The notes under the pieces are model-generated. The model saw only the letters and a list, made by a program, of their open reading frames with translations. It did no database searches and was not told the DNA's origin. Below, piece after piece: positions 36,398-45,649 of a stretch of 64,000 nt of DNA. Numbering within the stretch: position 1 is the first letter of the stretch; every line of letters starts with the position of its first letter. The translations under genes were made by a program, and so were the position numbers. Source of the DNA: Halospina sp040196175 (GTDB lineage Bacteria > Pseudomonadota > Gammaproteobacteria > Pseudomonadales > Oleiphilaceae); assembly GCF_040196175.1 (NCBI RefSeq), contig NZ_JBEFNF010000009.1, positions 67,077 to 131,076 on the forward strand, in the 5' to 3' direction.

Positions 36398-37225
36398 TCA
36401 AGTATCTCTCCAGCGCACCGCAACCCCGTTGCCATAGCGCGCATCCACCCCGGTAATGTCCGGCGCCACAGGCGCCAGCCGGGATTCGTAAACCGTCATG
36501 AACCGTTCAAAGCGCTCCCGGACCCGGTCCCGGCCCAGTGAGACGCGGATGCCGTTGTCCAGAAGCAGCTCCCAGGCCCCCCTGGCCTCCAGGCTGACGC
36601 TTTCAAGCCGGACTCCCAGCGCCATCAACTGGCTGCGGAAGGCCCTGGTCCGCTCAAGGACCTTTTGCGAATGCCCCGCTGGTCCACTCAACCGGGGCAG
36701 ATCCAGTGCGGCCGGCGACGCGGGCCGGAAAACCTCGCCTTCAGCGCTGAGCAGTGCCCGATCATTCCAGAGTGCAGCAGGTTCATGCTCACGCACGCTG
36801 ACAGTCAGGGTGCCCGGCCACTCACGCCCTACGGCCGCGCTCTTAACCCAGGGCAGCATTTCAATCTGATCCTTGACCCTGGAGAGATCCGTAGCGAAAT
36901 AGCTTGTTCCAATAAAAGGCTCCAGATGACTCTCCAGTGCCGGCTCCGTGACCCGCGTCAGATCACTCTGGACCTGGAGACTACTGAAATCCCGGTCCAG
37001 AAGCTGGACTCCCTGCCCGACAGCCCAGGGAAGCATCGCCGCAGCAAGCGCTACGACTATGCCGAGCGCAACCTGTCCCCAGGGCACGCGCTGAACAGCA
37101 CTGCTTGCCATACGCAGGCCCAGGCGCAGTGCTGAGGGTTCCTCCACCATGGGGCTGGCGCCGCGCTGACGCGTAGTCTTGGCACGCGTATCGCGGACGC
37201 ACAGAGGTGGCAGGATCCCTTTCAT
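36398..37225 (-). CDS. ftsQ: Cell division protein FtsQ
   Basis: A 275-residue bitopic divisome protein with a cytoplasmic tail, one helix (about 50-72), a POTRA domain (from LQVQSDLTRVTEPAL) and a beta domain ending RYGNGVAVRW. FtsQ recruits FtsB-FtsL and links early and late division proteins. The ATG at 37225 is chosen because it overlaps the ddl stop as ATGA; residues upstream of it read into ddl. The cytoplasmic tail, about 50 residues and basic, is longer than in E. coli (about 24). Confidence 0.94.
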   Translation of the reverse strand: MKGILPPLCVRDTRAKTTRQRGASPMVEEPSALRLGLRMASSAVQRVPWGQVALGIVVALAAAMLPWAVGQGVQLLDRDFSSLQVQSDLTRVTEPALESHLEPFIGTSYFATDLSRVKDQIEMLPWVKSAAVGREWPGTLTVSVREHEPAALWNDRALLSAEGEVFRPASPAALDLPRLSGPAGHSQKVLERTRAFRSQLMALGVRLESVSLEARGAWELLLDNGIRVSLGRDRVRERFERFMTVYESRLAPVAPDITGVDARYGNGVAVRWRDT

Positions 37226-38181
37226 GGCTGCGCCTCCAGTGACTGTTCCAGAATCCGCACGCAAAGTTCACGGAATCCAATGCCGGCCGCCTCCGCGGCC
37301 ATGGGGACCAGACTGTGATCGGTCATGCCGGGAATGGTGTTCACTTCCAGTAACCAGAACTCGCCCGCAGCATTCTGCATCACATCCACACGGCCCCAGC
37401 CGCAGCCGTCAATGACGCGGAAAGCGTCCAAAGACAGCCTCCGTATGCGCTGCTCGTCGCCTGCATCCAGGCCACTGGGCAGCATATAATGGGTATCGTC
37501 CGACAGGTACTTGGCTTCGAAATCATAGAAGGTGTGGTCCGTGGCCAACCCAATCACCGGTAGTGCCTGATCTCCCAGGATGCTGACGGTGTATTCGCTG
37601 CCGGTTATCCACTCTTCTACCAGCACCAGAGGGTCATACTCACAGGCCTGGGCGTAGGCGTCTTGCAGTTCGGCCACCGTTTCTGCCCTGCAGATACCGA
37701 TGCTCGACCCCTCGCGAGCCGGCTTGATGCCGAGCGGAGCGCGCAGCTCGCCAAGGATGGCCGCCGCCTCATCTGCTGAACGCATGAGCCGGAAAGACGG
37801 GGTCGGAAGCCCGGCTCCCGCGAACGTATACTTGGTGCGCAGCTTATCCATACCCAGGGCCGAGGCGAGCACCCCACTGCCGGTATAGGGAAAACCCGCC
37901 TGGTCCAGAATGGCCTGAACGGTTCCGTCCTCCCCGCCACGGCCATGAAGAGCGATAAAGCACCGGTCAAACGTCTTTTCCGCGGCCAGCCTGAGAATCG
38001 CCGTGCCCTGAACGTCGACCGCATGAGCATCGACACCCGCTGCCCGAAGCGCGTCTGTCACCGCTTGCCCGCTTTTGAGCGAAATACTGCGCTCAGCCGA
38101 GTCACCGCCCATCAGGACGGCAACCTGGCCCAGCGCGCGCGCCTTTTCGCGACTGACATGGAATGGGTCAGTGACCGTCAT
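37222..38181 (-). CDS. ddl: D-alanine--D-alanine ligase
   Basis: A 319-residue ATP-grasp ligase that makes the D-Ala-D-Ala used by MurF. N-terminal GGDSAERSISLKSG, the central GRGGEDGTVQ and the C-terminal WLLEVNTIPGMTDHS are diagnostic. The ATG at 38181 follows GGGGGTGAG closely and overlaps the murC end by 14 nt; a GTG two codons upstream is less likely. There is no vancomycin-resistance type signature. It sits directly between murC and ftsQ; murB, which lies at this point in many clusters, is absent. Confidence 0.97.
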   Translation of the reverse strand: MTVTDPFHVSREKARALGQVAVLMGGDSAERSISLKSGQAVTDALRAAGVDAHAVDVQGTAILRLAAEKTFDRCFIALHGRGGEDGTVQAILDQAGFPYTGSGVLASALGMDKLRTKYTFAGAGLPTPSFRLMRSADEAAAILGELRAPLGIKPAREGSSIGICRAETVAELQDAYAQACEYDPLVLVEEWITGSEYTVSILGDQALPVIGLATDHTFYDFEAKYLSDDTHYMLPSGLDAGDEQRIRRLSLDAFRVIDGCGWGRVDVMQNAAGEFWLLEVNTIPGMTDHSLVPMAAEAAGIGFRELCVRILEQSLEAQP

Positions 38182-39628
38182 GCTCACCCCCGCTGCCCGT
38201 CAGTCCATTCGCGGCCAGGCGTGCCGACAGGCCGCCGATATCGCCGGCGCCCTGTGTAATGAGCAGGTCACCAGGCTCCAGCAGATTGCCCAGAAGATCC
38301 TCGACCCGGTCCGTATCCTCTACGAAAACCGGATCCAACTGCCCCCGCTGGCGCATGCTGCGGCAAAGGCTGCGGCTGTCTGCCCCCGGGATCGGCTGCT
38401 CGCCCGCCGGGTAGACATCCAGCATCAGTAGCACGTCCACGGAGGAAAGCACGCGCACGAAATCCTCGTAGAGATCGCTGGTGCGGCTGTAGCGGTGCGG
38501 CTGGTAAATCATCACTATGCGACGCTCCGGCCAGGCATCGCGCACTCCCTGGATAACCGCCTCCACCTCGCGCGGATGGTGGCCGTAGTCATCCACCAGC
38601 GTGACCTCACCCCCGGCTACCGGGTATTCGCCGTAGACTTGGAAGCGGCGACCGACACCGGAGAAATGCGCCAGTGCCCTGAGGATGTCGTCATCGCCGA
38701 CCCCTTCATCGGTAGCCACGGCGATAGCCGCCATGGCATTGAGGACGTTATGCCGGCCAGGCATACACAGCCGCACATCGAGATCCGCGTACCCTTCGGG
38801 ACGTATGGCGCGGAACCCGATGCTGAATCCGTCAGTATCCACATCTGTGGCACGGTAGTCGGCATCCTCGCTGAAACCGTAAGTGATGACCGCACGCGAG
38901 ATTCGATCCATCACTTCCCGAACCCGGGGATCATCGCAGCACATGATTGCCACACCGTAGAACGGCAAGCTGTGCAGGAACTCCACGAAGGTCTGCTTGA
39001 GCTTCTCGAAGTCGCCACCATAGGTGTGCATATGGTCCGCGTCGATATTGGTTACCACGCTGATCACTGGTGTCAGGTGCAGGAAGGAGGCATCGCTTTC
39101 ATCGGCCTCTGCCACCAGATAGCGCGATCGCCCGAGCTGGGCATTGGTACCGGCGCTGTTGAGCTTGCCTCCGATCACGAACGTCGGATCCAGACCACCT
39201 TCTCCCAGAATGGAGGCGATCAGACTGGTGGTCGTTGTCTTACCATGGGTGCCTGCAACGGCGATACCATGGCGATAACGCATGATTTCAGCCAGCATCT
39301 CCGCCCGCGGCACCACGGGCACACGCCTTTCCCTAGCCATGGCGACTTCCGGGTTGGATTCGTCCACAGCACTGGAAACAACGACAACGTCGGCACTGGC
39401 ACTGTTCTCGCCACGATGGCCAATGGCGATGCCGATACCCAGTCCACCCAGGTGTCGGGTAACGCCGCTTTCACGGATGTCGGAGCCTGTCACCTCGTAG
39501 CCCTGGTTGTAGAGCACCTCCGCGATCCCGCTCATGCCGGAACCACCGATCCCCACAAAGTGGATCCGGCGGATACGACGCATCTCGGGCACATCGTGAA
39601 CCATGGGGCTGGTATTGCGCTCAGCCAT
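38168..39628 (-). CDS. murC: UDP-N-acetylmuramate--L-alanine ligase
   Basis: A 486-residue MurC, which adds L-Ala to UDP-MurNAc. The UDP-binding start (RIHFVGIGGSGMSGIAEVL), the P-loop (AGTHGKTTTTSLI) and later Mur-ligase motifs are present. The ATG at 39628 overlaps the murG end by 8 nt; it puts about 19 residues before the Rossmann strand, as in many MurC proteins. Related to Mpl, whose gene is at the start of the window. It lies between murG and ddl. Confidence 0.97.
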   Translation of the reverse strand: MAERNTSPMVHDVPEMRRIRRIHFVGIGGSGMSGIAEVLYNQGYEVTGSDIRESGVTRHLGGLGIGIAIGHRGENSASADVVVVSSAVDESNPEVAMARERRVPVVPRAEMLAEIMRYRHGIAVAGTHGKTTTTSLIASILGEGGLDPTFVIGGKLNSAGTNAQLGRSRYLVAEADESDASFLHLTPVISVVTNIDADHMHTYGGDFEKLKQTFVEFLHSLPFYGVAIMCCDDPRVREVMDRISRAVITYGFSEDADYRATDVDTDGFSIGFRAIRPEGYADLDVRLCMPGRHNVLNAMAAIAVATDEGVGDDDILRALAHFSGVGRRFQVYGEYPVAGGEVTLVDDYGHHPREVEAVIQGVRDAWPERRIVMIYQPHRYSRTSDLYEDFVRVLSSVDVLLMLDVYPAGEQPIPGADSRSLCRSMRQRGQLDPVFVEDTDRVEDLLGNLLEPGDLLITQGAGDIGGLSARLAANGLTGSGGEHDGH

Positions 39629-40697
39629 GGGCCGCCTCCAGACAGTAATTGGCAACACGTTCAGTGGCGTCCGGCACCGCCAGCTCACGGGCCTTCGCCG
39701 CCATAGTGCACAGCGCTTCACGGTCTTCGTCGAGCCGCTTGATCTCGCGTGCCAGACGCGCTGCGTCCAGCTGCGACTGAGGCATCATAAGTGCCGCACC
39801 GGCATCGCTGAGGTAGCGTGCGTTCGCGGTCTGATGGTCGTCGACCGCATGCGGGAAAGGCACCAGTATTGATCCCACCCCCACGCAGGCAAGCTCTGCC
39901 AGTGTCAGCGCTCCCGCCCGGCAAACCACAAGGTCCGCCCAGCGGTAAGCCTCAGTCATATTCTCTATAAACACCACCACATCAGCTTCCAAACCGGCCT
40001 CAGCATAGGCCCGGCCGGTCTCATCCAGATGGTCCCCGCCACACTGGTGCCAAACCACCACCTTCTGATCATTACCTAGTTGCGCCAGTGATTGCGGCAC
40101 GACTTCATTAATAGCACGTGCTCCCCGGCTGCCACCCAGAACCAACAGCTTCAGCCGCGCCTCGCGCCCGACCCGCTCCGCCGGCTCGGAAAGCTGTGTC
40201 AGATCCTGGCGCACCGGATTACCCGTGCAGCGGGTGACCGTTTTTCCACCAAAGGCTCCGGGAAATGCCTCCAATGTGGTCTCAGCCAGGTGCGAGAGCC
40301 ACTGGTTGGTCATACCAGCGATCGCGTTCTGCTCGTGAATGACCAGCGGCCGACGCAGCAGCCAAGCCGCCAGACCGCCGGGCCCGGCCGTGAAGCCGCC
40401 CATCCCGAGCACGCAGTCAGGGCGAACGCGGCGCACCACCGCCAACGCCTGCCACAGGGCCCGGATCAGCTTCACTGGCGCGGCTAGGCGCGTCAGACCG
40501 CTTTTACCCCGCAGCCCCGAAACCTCAATCAGATACAAGGGAATGTCCTTGCCGCCAATCAACCCTTCTTCCATGCCGCCAGTGGCGCCCAGCCAAGCGA
40601 CTTCATGCCCTTTCTCACGCAGCGCTCGTGCGGTGGCCAGCGCTGGGAAAACATGACCGCCGGTACCACCCGCCATAATCAGAAACCGCTGGCTCAT
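39621..40697 (-). CDS. murG: UDP-GlcNAc:lipid I GlcNAc-transferase MurG
   Basis: A 358-residue GT28 glycosyltransferase that turns lipid I into lipid II at the inner face of the membrane. The N-terminal GGTGGHVFPALA motif and the C-terminal donor-site sequence (CRAGALTLAELACVGVGSILVPFPHAVDDHQ) match MurG. Its start overlaps the end of ftsW by 4 nt and its end overlaps murC by 8 nt. Confidence 0.97.
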   Translation of the reverse strand: MSQRFLIMAGGTGGHVFPALATARALREKGHEVAWLGATGGMEEGLIGGKDIPLYLIEVSGLRGKSGLTRLAAPVKLIRALWQALAVVRRVRPDCVLGMGGFTAGPGGLAAWLLRRPLVIHEQNAIAGMTNQWLSHLAETTLEAFPGAFGGKTVTRCTGNPVRQDLTQLSEPAERVGREARLKLLVLGGSRGARAINEVVPQSLAQLGNDQKVVVWHQCGGDHLDETGRAYAEAGLEADVVVFIENMTEAYRWADLVVCRAGALTLAELACVGVGSILVPFPHAVDDHQTANARYLSDAGAALMMPQSQLDAARLAREIKRLDEDREALCTMAAKARELAVPDATERVANYCLEAAHG

Positions 40698-41851
40698 GGC
40701 TCACCGCCCTCCTGCGCCCGCTGGTCTTCCACTTCCATCTGCACACGCGCGATAACGCCTATGGTCACGCAACTGATGACCAGACTGGAGCCGCCGTAGC
40801 TTACCAGCGGCAGGGTCAGCCCCTTGGTCGGTAGCAGCCCTGTGTTTACCCCCATGTTGATGTAGGCCTGGAGCGCGATAAGCAGCGTCAGGCCATAAGC
40901 CAGACAGGCTCCAAAGGTCATGCCTGCGTCTCGTGCCTGACGTGCGATGCGCAGACCACTCAGCACCAGCACGGTGAATGTCATCAGGATGCATAAGGCA
41001 CCCAGCAGCCCGAACTCCTCGGCGGCGATGGCAAAGATGAAATCCGTATGCGCCTCCGGCAGATAGAACAGTTTCTGGATCGAGTTGCCTAGGCCCACCC
41101 CCGTCCATTCCCCGCGCCCGAACGCGATCAACGCCTGGGTCAGCTGATAACCGGAATTGAACTGGTCCTGCCATGGATCGAGATAGGCTACCAGCCGCTC
41201 GATCCGATAGGGCTGACTGAACAGGGCCGCTACGCCCAAGGCCAGGCCGGTCAGGCTCACCACCAGAAACCGGCCGACTCCGACGCCACTGACGAAAATG
41301 ACACCAAAGGCAGCTGCCATCAGCACTACCACAGCGCCAAAGTCCGGCTGCGCCAGGAGAAGCACACTTGCTGCCCCCAGGACCGCCAGCGGCTTGAGAA
41401 CGCCCGGCCAGGTATCCACCACTTCCGCATGGCGACGCACTACATACCCGGCCAGATAGACGACCAAAAGCCACTTGGCGGCCTCTGAAACCTGAAGGTT
41501 TACCGCTCCCATGGAGATCCAGCGCGTACTGCCATTGACCGTAATGCCAAGTGGCGTCAGCACCAGTATCAACAACGCAAAAGCGCCGGCCAGCCACAAC
41601 CAGGCGCCACGCAGCCACCAGACCAGCGGAATATTCGCCGCTGCGAGTCCCGCCAGACAGCCCAGAACGGCATAAAGACTCTGGCGCAGCACAAAATAGA
41701 GCGGATTGCCATGGCTCTCAGCCGCAATGTCCATGGAGGCTGATCCGATCATCACGATGCCCAGTGTCAGCAGCACACCCGCGCTCAGAAGCAGCGCTGT
41801 AAGTTCGCGCCGCGGCACGCGGATGGGCATGGTTCCCACAGCCGCCGTCAT
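40694..41851 (-). CDS. ftsW: SEDS glycosyltransferase FtsW
   Basis: A 385-residue SEDS protein with about ten helices, the septal peptidoglycan polymerase that works with FtsI. YLPEAHTDFIFAIAAEEFG holds the catalytic Asp region, and LPLVSYGGSSLV is the C-terminal signature. Its short N-terminal cytoplasmic tail is followed by the first helix at about residue 17. Overlaps murD by 4 nt and murG by 4 nt. RodA, in this window, is the elongation counterpart. Confidence 0.97.
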   Translation of the reverse strand: MTAAVGTMPIRVPRRELTALLLSAGVLLTLGIVMIGSASMDIAAESHGNPLYFVLRQSLYAVLGCLAGLAAANIPLVWWLRGAWLWLAGAFALLILVLTPLGITVNGSTRWISMGAVNLQVSEAAKWLLVVYLAGYVVRRHAEVVDTWPGVLKPLAVLGAASVLLLAQPDFGAVVVLMAAAFGVIFVSGVGVGRFLVVSLTGLALGVAALFSQPYRIERLVAYLDPWQDQFNSGYQLTQALIAFGRGEWTGVGLGNSIQKLFYLPEAHTDFIFAIAAEEFGLLGALCILMTFTVLVLSGLRIARQARDAGMTFGACLAYGLTLLIALQAYINMGVNTGLLPTKGLTLPLVSYGGSSLVISCVTIGVIARVQMEVEDQRAQEGGEP

Positions 41852-43188
41852 AGCGCCTCCACTGCCCGCACGAAGGCCTCGCCGCGAGCCTCATAGCCGC
41901 TGTACTGATCCAGACTCGAGCACGCCGGAGACAGCAGGACCCGGTCACCGGGCCGGGCTTTTCCGGCGGCAACCGTCACGGCCTCTTCCATAGTGCTGAC
42001 TCGGGTGCTCGCTGCCCCTGCGCCAAGCGCCTCTTCCAGGGCTGGGGCGTCCTGGCCCATCAGGACCAGATGGCGAACCCGCCCGGCGATTGCACTGACC
42101 AGGGGCGACAGATCCGCTCCCTTGGCGTCACCTCCGGCAATCAGAACCAACTCACCATCGCTGGGAGCCAGGCTTTCTATAGCGGCCTGAGTGGCGCCCA
42201 CATTGGTAGCCTTGGAATCGTTCACCCACAACACGCCGTCGTGTTGCCGAATGGTCTGACTCCGGTGCGCCAGGCCCCGGAACCGGCGCGCGGCAGCAAG
42301 CATCGGCGCCATCGCCAGGCCGGCAGCATGGCCCAGAGCCAGCGCCGCCAGCACATTAGCAATATTGTGCATTCCGGCCACACCCAGCTCGCGGGCGTGC
42401 ATCAGATTGGCCAGCCCCTGCGTGAGCCAGAGCCCCGTTTCATCCTCACGGGTGCTGAACACCCCCAGATCCACCCGGAAAAGGCCGAAGAAGTGCGGCA
42501 CCATGCCCTCGTTGAGCAGGGGCTGGCTCAGGGGATCGTCCAGGTTTACCACAGCATTGCGCGCGCCCTGAAAGATCCGGTGCTTAGCCTGGAAGTAGCT
42601 CATCCGATCTGGGTAACGATCCATGTGATCGTCGCTGACGTTGAGAACAGTGGCCACCTCGGCTTTCAGGTCCGTGGTACGTTCAAGCTGGAAACTGGAA
42701 ACCTCCAGGATGTAGAGCGCCACATCGGGCGCGACCAGATCCAGCGCCGGCGTTCCAAGATTTCCGCCCACTGCCGCGTTCACCCCGGCTTCCGCGACCA
42801 TCTCACCAAGCAGCGTGGTGACCGTGCTTTTACCATTGGAGCCGGTAATCGCCACCAGCGGCGCATCCACCGCCTCGCGGAACAGATCGAGATCGCCGGA
42901 AATCCGGACACCCGCCTCGGCAGCCGCAGTAATCGCTGGCTCGTCCAGGCTGACCCCGGGACTGACAATCAGTTCGTCAAAGCTTCCAAACCATTCCGGA
43001 TCAAACGCCCCGGTGACTACGTCCACCTCAGGCCAGTTCTCACGGACCTCAGCCAGGCCAGGGGGCTGGGCACGGCTGTCCGCCACGGCCAGCTGACGGC
43101 CCAGTGCATGGCAATGACGCACGCAGGACAGGCCGGTGGCTCCCAGCCCGACAATCAGTGTGCGACGGTCCGATACAATCAGTGCCAT
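41848..43188 (-). CDS. murD: UDP-N-acetylmuramoylalanine--D-glutamate ligase
   Basis: A 446-residue MurD, which adds D-Glu to UDP-MurNAc-L-Ala. The N-terminal LIVGLGATGLSCVRH, the P-loop AITGSNGKSTVTTLL and the C-terminal LLSPACSSLDQYSGYEARG are typical. The ATG at 43188 is chosen because upstream codons read into mraY; it lies 11 nt after the mraY stop. It overlaps ftsW by 4 nt. Confidence 0.97.
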   Translation of the reverse strand: MALIVSDRRTLIVGLGATGLSCVRHCHALGRQLAVADSRAQPPGLAEVRENWPEVDVVTGAFDPEWFGSFDELIVSPGVSLDEPAITAAAEAGVRISGDLDLFREAVDAPLVAITGSNGKSTVTTLLGEMVAEAGVNAAVGGNLGTPALDLVAPDVALYILEVSSFQLERTTDLKAEVATVLNVSDDHMDRYPDRMSYFQAKHRIFQGARNAVVNLDDPLSQPLLNEGMVPHFFGLFRVDLGVFSTREDETGLWLTQGLANLMHARELGVAGMHNIANVLAALALGHAAGLAMAPMLAAARRFRGLAHRSQTIRQHDGVLWVNDSKATNVGATQAAIESLAPSDGELVLIAGGDAKGADLSPLVSAIAGRVRHLVLMGQDAPALEEALGAGAASTRVSTMEEAVTVAAGKARPGDRVLLSPACSSLDQYSGYEARGEAFVRAVEAL

Positions 43189-43199
43189 GACTGTCTGCC

Positions 43200-44285
43200 C
43201 TATCTCAGCTTGAGGGTCGCCAGACCCACGAGTACGAGAATGACTGTGATCACCCAGAACCGGACGATTACGCGCGGCTCGGGCCAACCCTTGAGTTCAA
43301 AATGATGGTGCAGGGGCGCCATGCGGAAGACCCGCTGACCGGTCAGCTTGAATGAAGCCACTTGAATGATCACCGACAATGTTTCAACCACGAAGATACC
43401 GCCCATGATGAACAGCACGATCTCCTGGCGGACGATGACCGCAATCACGCCCAGAGCCGCACCCAGCGCCAGTGACCCCACATCCCCCATAAAGACCTGG
43501 GCGGGATAGGTGTTGAACCAGAGGAACCCCAGACCGCCGCCAATCAGCGCCCCACAGAACACGATCAGCTCACCGGCGCCCGGCAGGCTCGGAATCTGGA
43601 GGTAGTCCGCGAAATTCGCGTGACCCGAAGCGTAGGCAAAGATCCCCAGTGCCGCCCCAACCATCACCGTCGGCATGATCGCGAGGCCATCGAGCCCATC
43701 TGTGAGATTCACGGCATTGCTGCTGCCAACGATCACCAGATAGCTCAGCAGCGCAAAGGTAACCGGCCCCATCAGCAGGCCGAACTCTTTGAAAAAGGGC
43801 ATGATGAGCGTGATTTCCTGGGGAAGCGTGGCCGTAGCATAAAGAGCGACCGCTGCCAGGAAACCGGTTACGGACTGCCAGAGGTACTTCCAGCGCGCCG
43901 GCAGCCCTTTGGGATCGCGCGCCACCACCTTGCGGTAATCATCGATCCAGCCGATAGCCCCGAAAGCCAGCGTTACACCCAGCGTAATCCAGACATAACG
44001 GTTGCTGAGGTCCGACCACAGAAGAGTGCTCAGCGCCACCGCAACCAGGATGAGGGCGCCCCCCATGGTTGGTGTGCCCGCTTTGCTGAGATGGGTTTCC
44101 GGACCATCGTCCCGGACCGCCTGACCAATCTGGTACTGCGCCAGATGCCGGATCATAACAGGGCCAATCAGCAGCGAGACCAGCAATGCCGTCAGCACTC
44201 CCAGAATCCCCCTGAGCGTGAGGTACTGGAACACGGCAAAGCCGCTGATATACTGCGCCAGAAGATCAGTAAGCCAGACTAGCAT
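43200..44285 (-). CDS. mraY: Phospho-MurNAc-pentapeptide transferase MraY
   Basis: A 361-residue integral membrane enzyme with about ten helices that attaches phospho-MurNAc-pentapeptide to undecaprenyl phosphate, forming lipid I. SKAGTPTMGG, the NAVNLTDGLDGLA metal/substrate loop and RMAPLHHHFELKGWPE near the C-terminus are all conserved. It overlaps the end of murF by 7 nt. Confidence 0.98.
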   Translation of the reverse strand: MLVWLTDLLAQYISGFAVFQYLTLRGILGVLTALLVSLLIGPVMIRHLAQYQIGQAVRDDGPETHLSKAGTPTMGGALILVAVALSTLLWSDLSNRYVWITLGVTLAFGAIGWIDDYRKVVARDPKGLPARWKYLWQSVTGFLAAVALYATATLPQEITLIMPFFKEFGLLMGPVTFALLSYLVIVGSSNAVNLTDGLDGLAIMPTVMVGAALGIFAYASGHANFADYLQIPSLPGAGELIVFCGALIGGGLGFLWFNTYPAQVFMGDVGSLALGAALGVIAVIVRQEIVLFIMGGIFVVETLSVIIQVASFKLTGQRVFRMAPLHHHFELKGWPEPRVIVRFWVITVILVLVGLATLKLR

Positions 44286-45649
44286 GTGTCATTATTCCTC
44301 TCTGTGAGACGGGTCACCGCCCGATCCATGCCCGCACTGCGCGAGCCTTTGATCAGGATTGAGGCAACTTCTCCCATTTCATCCCACACCTGATCGGCCA
44401 GTGCTTCCGGCACATCACCGGTGTAGGTCCTGTTGCCGAAGCCGCCGGCGTAATCGCTGGCATGGCTGCCGGTGACCATGAGTCGTTCAATACCCAGCGT
44501 CCGGGCCATTTCACCCATCTCCCGGTGCTGGTTTTCTGCTTCCGCTCCCAGCTCGGCCATATCACCCAGCAACGCGAAACGCGGTGCCGGCATGGTAGCC
44601 AGAGTCCAAAGCGCGGCGGCCATAGAAGCAGGGTTGGCGTTATAGCTGTCATTAAGGATGCAGAGACCTGGCCGCAACCTCATGGGCTCCAACCGACCGC
44701 CCACCGCTGGTGTTTTCACCAGACCGGAAGCCACCTGATCCATACTCAGCTCAAGGCTGTGCGCAGCAGCCGCCACCAGCAGCGCATTAGCCACGTTGTG
44801 GCGGCCCGGAATAGGCAGTTGGATATCAGTAGCGGTGATCGCATAACCGACCAGCGTAAACGCGACGCCGTCGGCATCCTCATGAATGGATTCAGCCCGG
44901 AGACTGGCGTCCTGATCACCCGCAGCGGAAACACTGAGAACCCGGCGCATACCGGCGCGCGCACGCCAGTCCGCAAAAGCGGGATCGTCGTGATTCAGAA
45001 TCACCGTGCCCTCATTACGCACGGAATCAATGATTTCTCCCTTAGCGGAAACAATGTTTGCCAGGCTGCCAAAGCCGTCGAGATGTGCCTCACTGGCGTT
45101 GGTGATAATACCCACATCGGGTGCTGCCAAAGAGCCGGTCCAGGCGATCTCACCCAATCCGCTGGCACCCAGCTCGACAACCGCGTAATCGGCATCCGGA
45201 GCCAGCCTGAACAGAGTCAGGGGCACACCGACATCGTTGTTCAGGTTGCCCTCGGTTGCCGTAACAGCACCGTTTTCCGCCAACACTGTCTGCATCATCT
45301 GACGCGTCGTGGTCTTGCCTGAACTGCCGGTAATTCCAACCAGTTTGCCCGGGTATTCAGCACGGTTCAGCCCGGCGAGACGCCCCAGTGCGTAACGGCT
45401 GTCGCGCACCTGGACCACCGGCATACCGGCATCCACTTGCTTCTCAGCAACAATGGCGCAGGCGCCTGCCCTCTGAGCTTCCCGGATCAGGTCATGACCA
45501 TCGAAGCGTTCGCCACTCAGCGCCACATACAGAGCCCCTTGGGGCAGTGTCCGGGTGTCGGTACTGACGCGGCTGAAAAACAGGTTATCGCCCCGCAGAA
45601 TGCCCTGGACCAGGGGCGTGATTTCCGCCAAGGAGAAGGCCCGCATCAT
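44279..45649 (-). CDS. murF: UDP-MurNAc-tripeptide--D-Ala-D-Ala ligase
   Basis: A 456-residue MurF, which adds D-Ala-D-Ala made by Ddl to the UDP-MurNAc-tripeptide. The P-loop is GITGSSGKTTTRQMM, and NDSYNANPASM is the MurF motif. Two consecutive ATGs open the gene; the first overlaps the murE stop as ATGA. It lies between murE and mraY. Confidence 0.97.
   Translation of the reverse strand: MMRAFSLAEITPLVQGILRGDNLFFSRVSTDTRTLPQGALYVALSGERFDGHDLIREAQRAGACAIVAEKQVDAGMPVVQVRDSRYALGRLAGLNRAEYPGKLVGITGSSGKTTTRQMMQTVLAENGAVTATEGNLNNDVGVPLTLFRLAPDADYAVVELGASGLGEIAWTGSLAAPDVGIITNASEAHLDGFGSLANIVSAKGEIIDSVRNEGTVILNHDDPAFADWRARAGMRRVLSVSAAGDQDASLRAESIHEDADGVAFTLVGYAITATDIQLPIPGRHNVANALLVAAAAHSLELSMDQVASGLVKTPAVGGRLEPMRLRPGLCILNDSYNANPASMAAALWTLATMPAPRFALLGDMAELGAEAENQHREMGEMARTLGIERLMVTGSHASDYAGGFGNRTYTGDVPEALADQVWDEMGEVASILIKGSRSAGMDRAVTRLTERNNDTC

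Noticed and set aside
38495..39706. Long plus-strand frame opposite murC, and a similar one opposite murD (42070-43305)
   Set aside because: Both are shadows of well-supported Mur ligase genes in a high-GC cluster.
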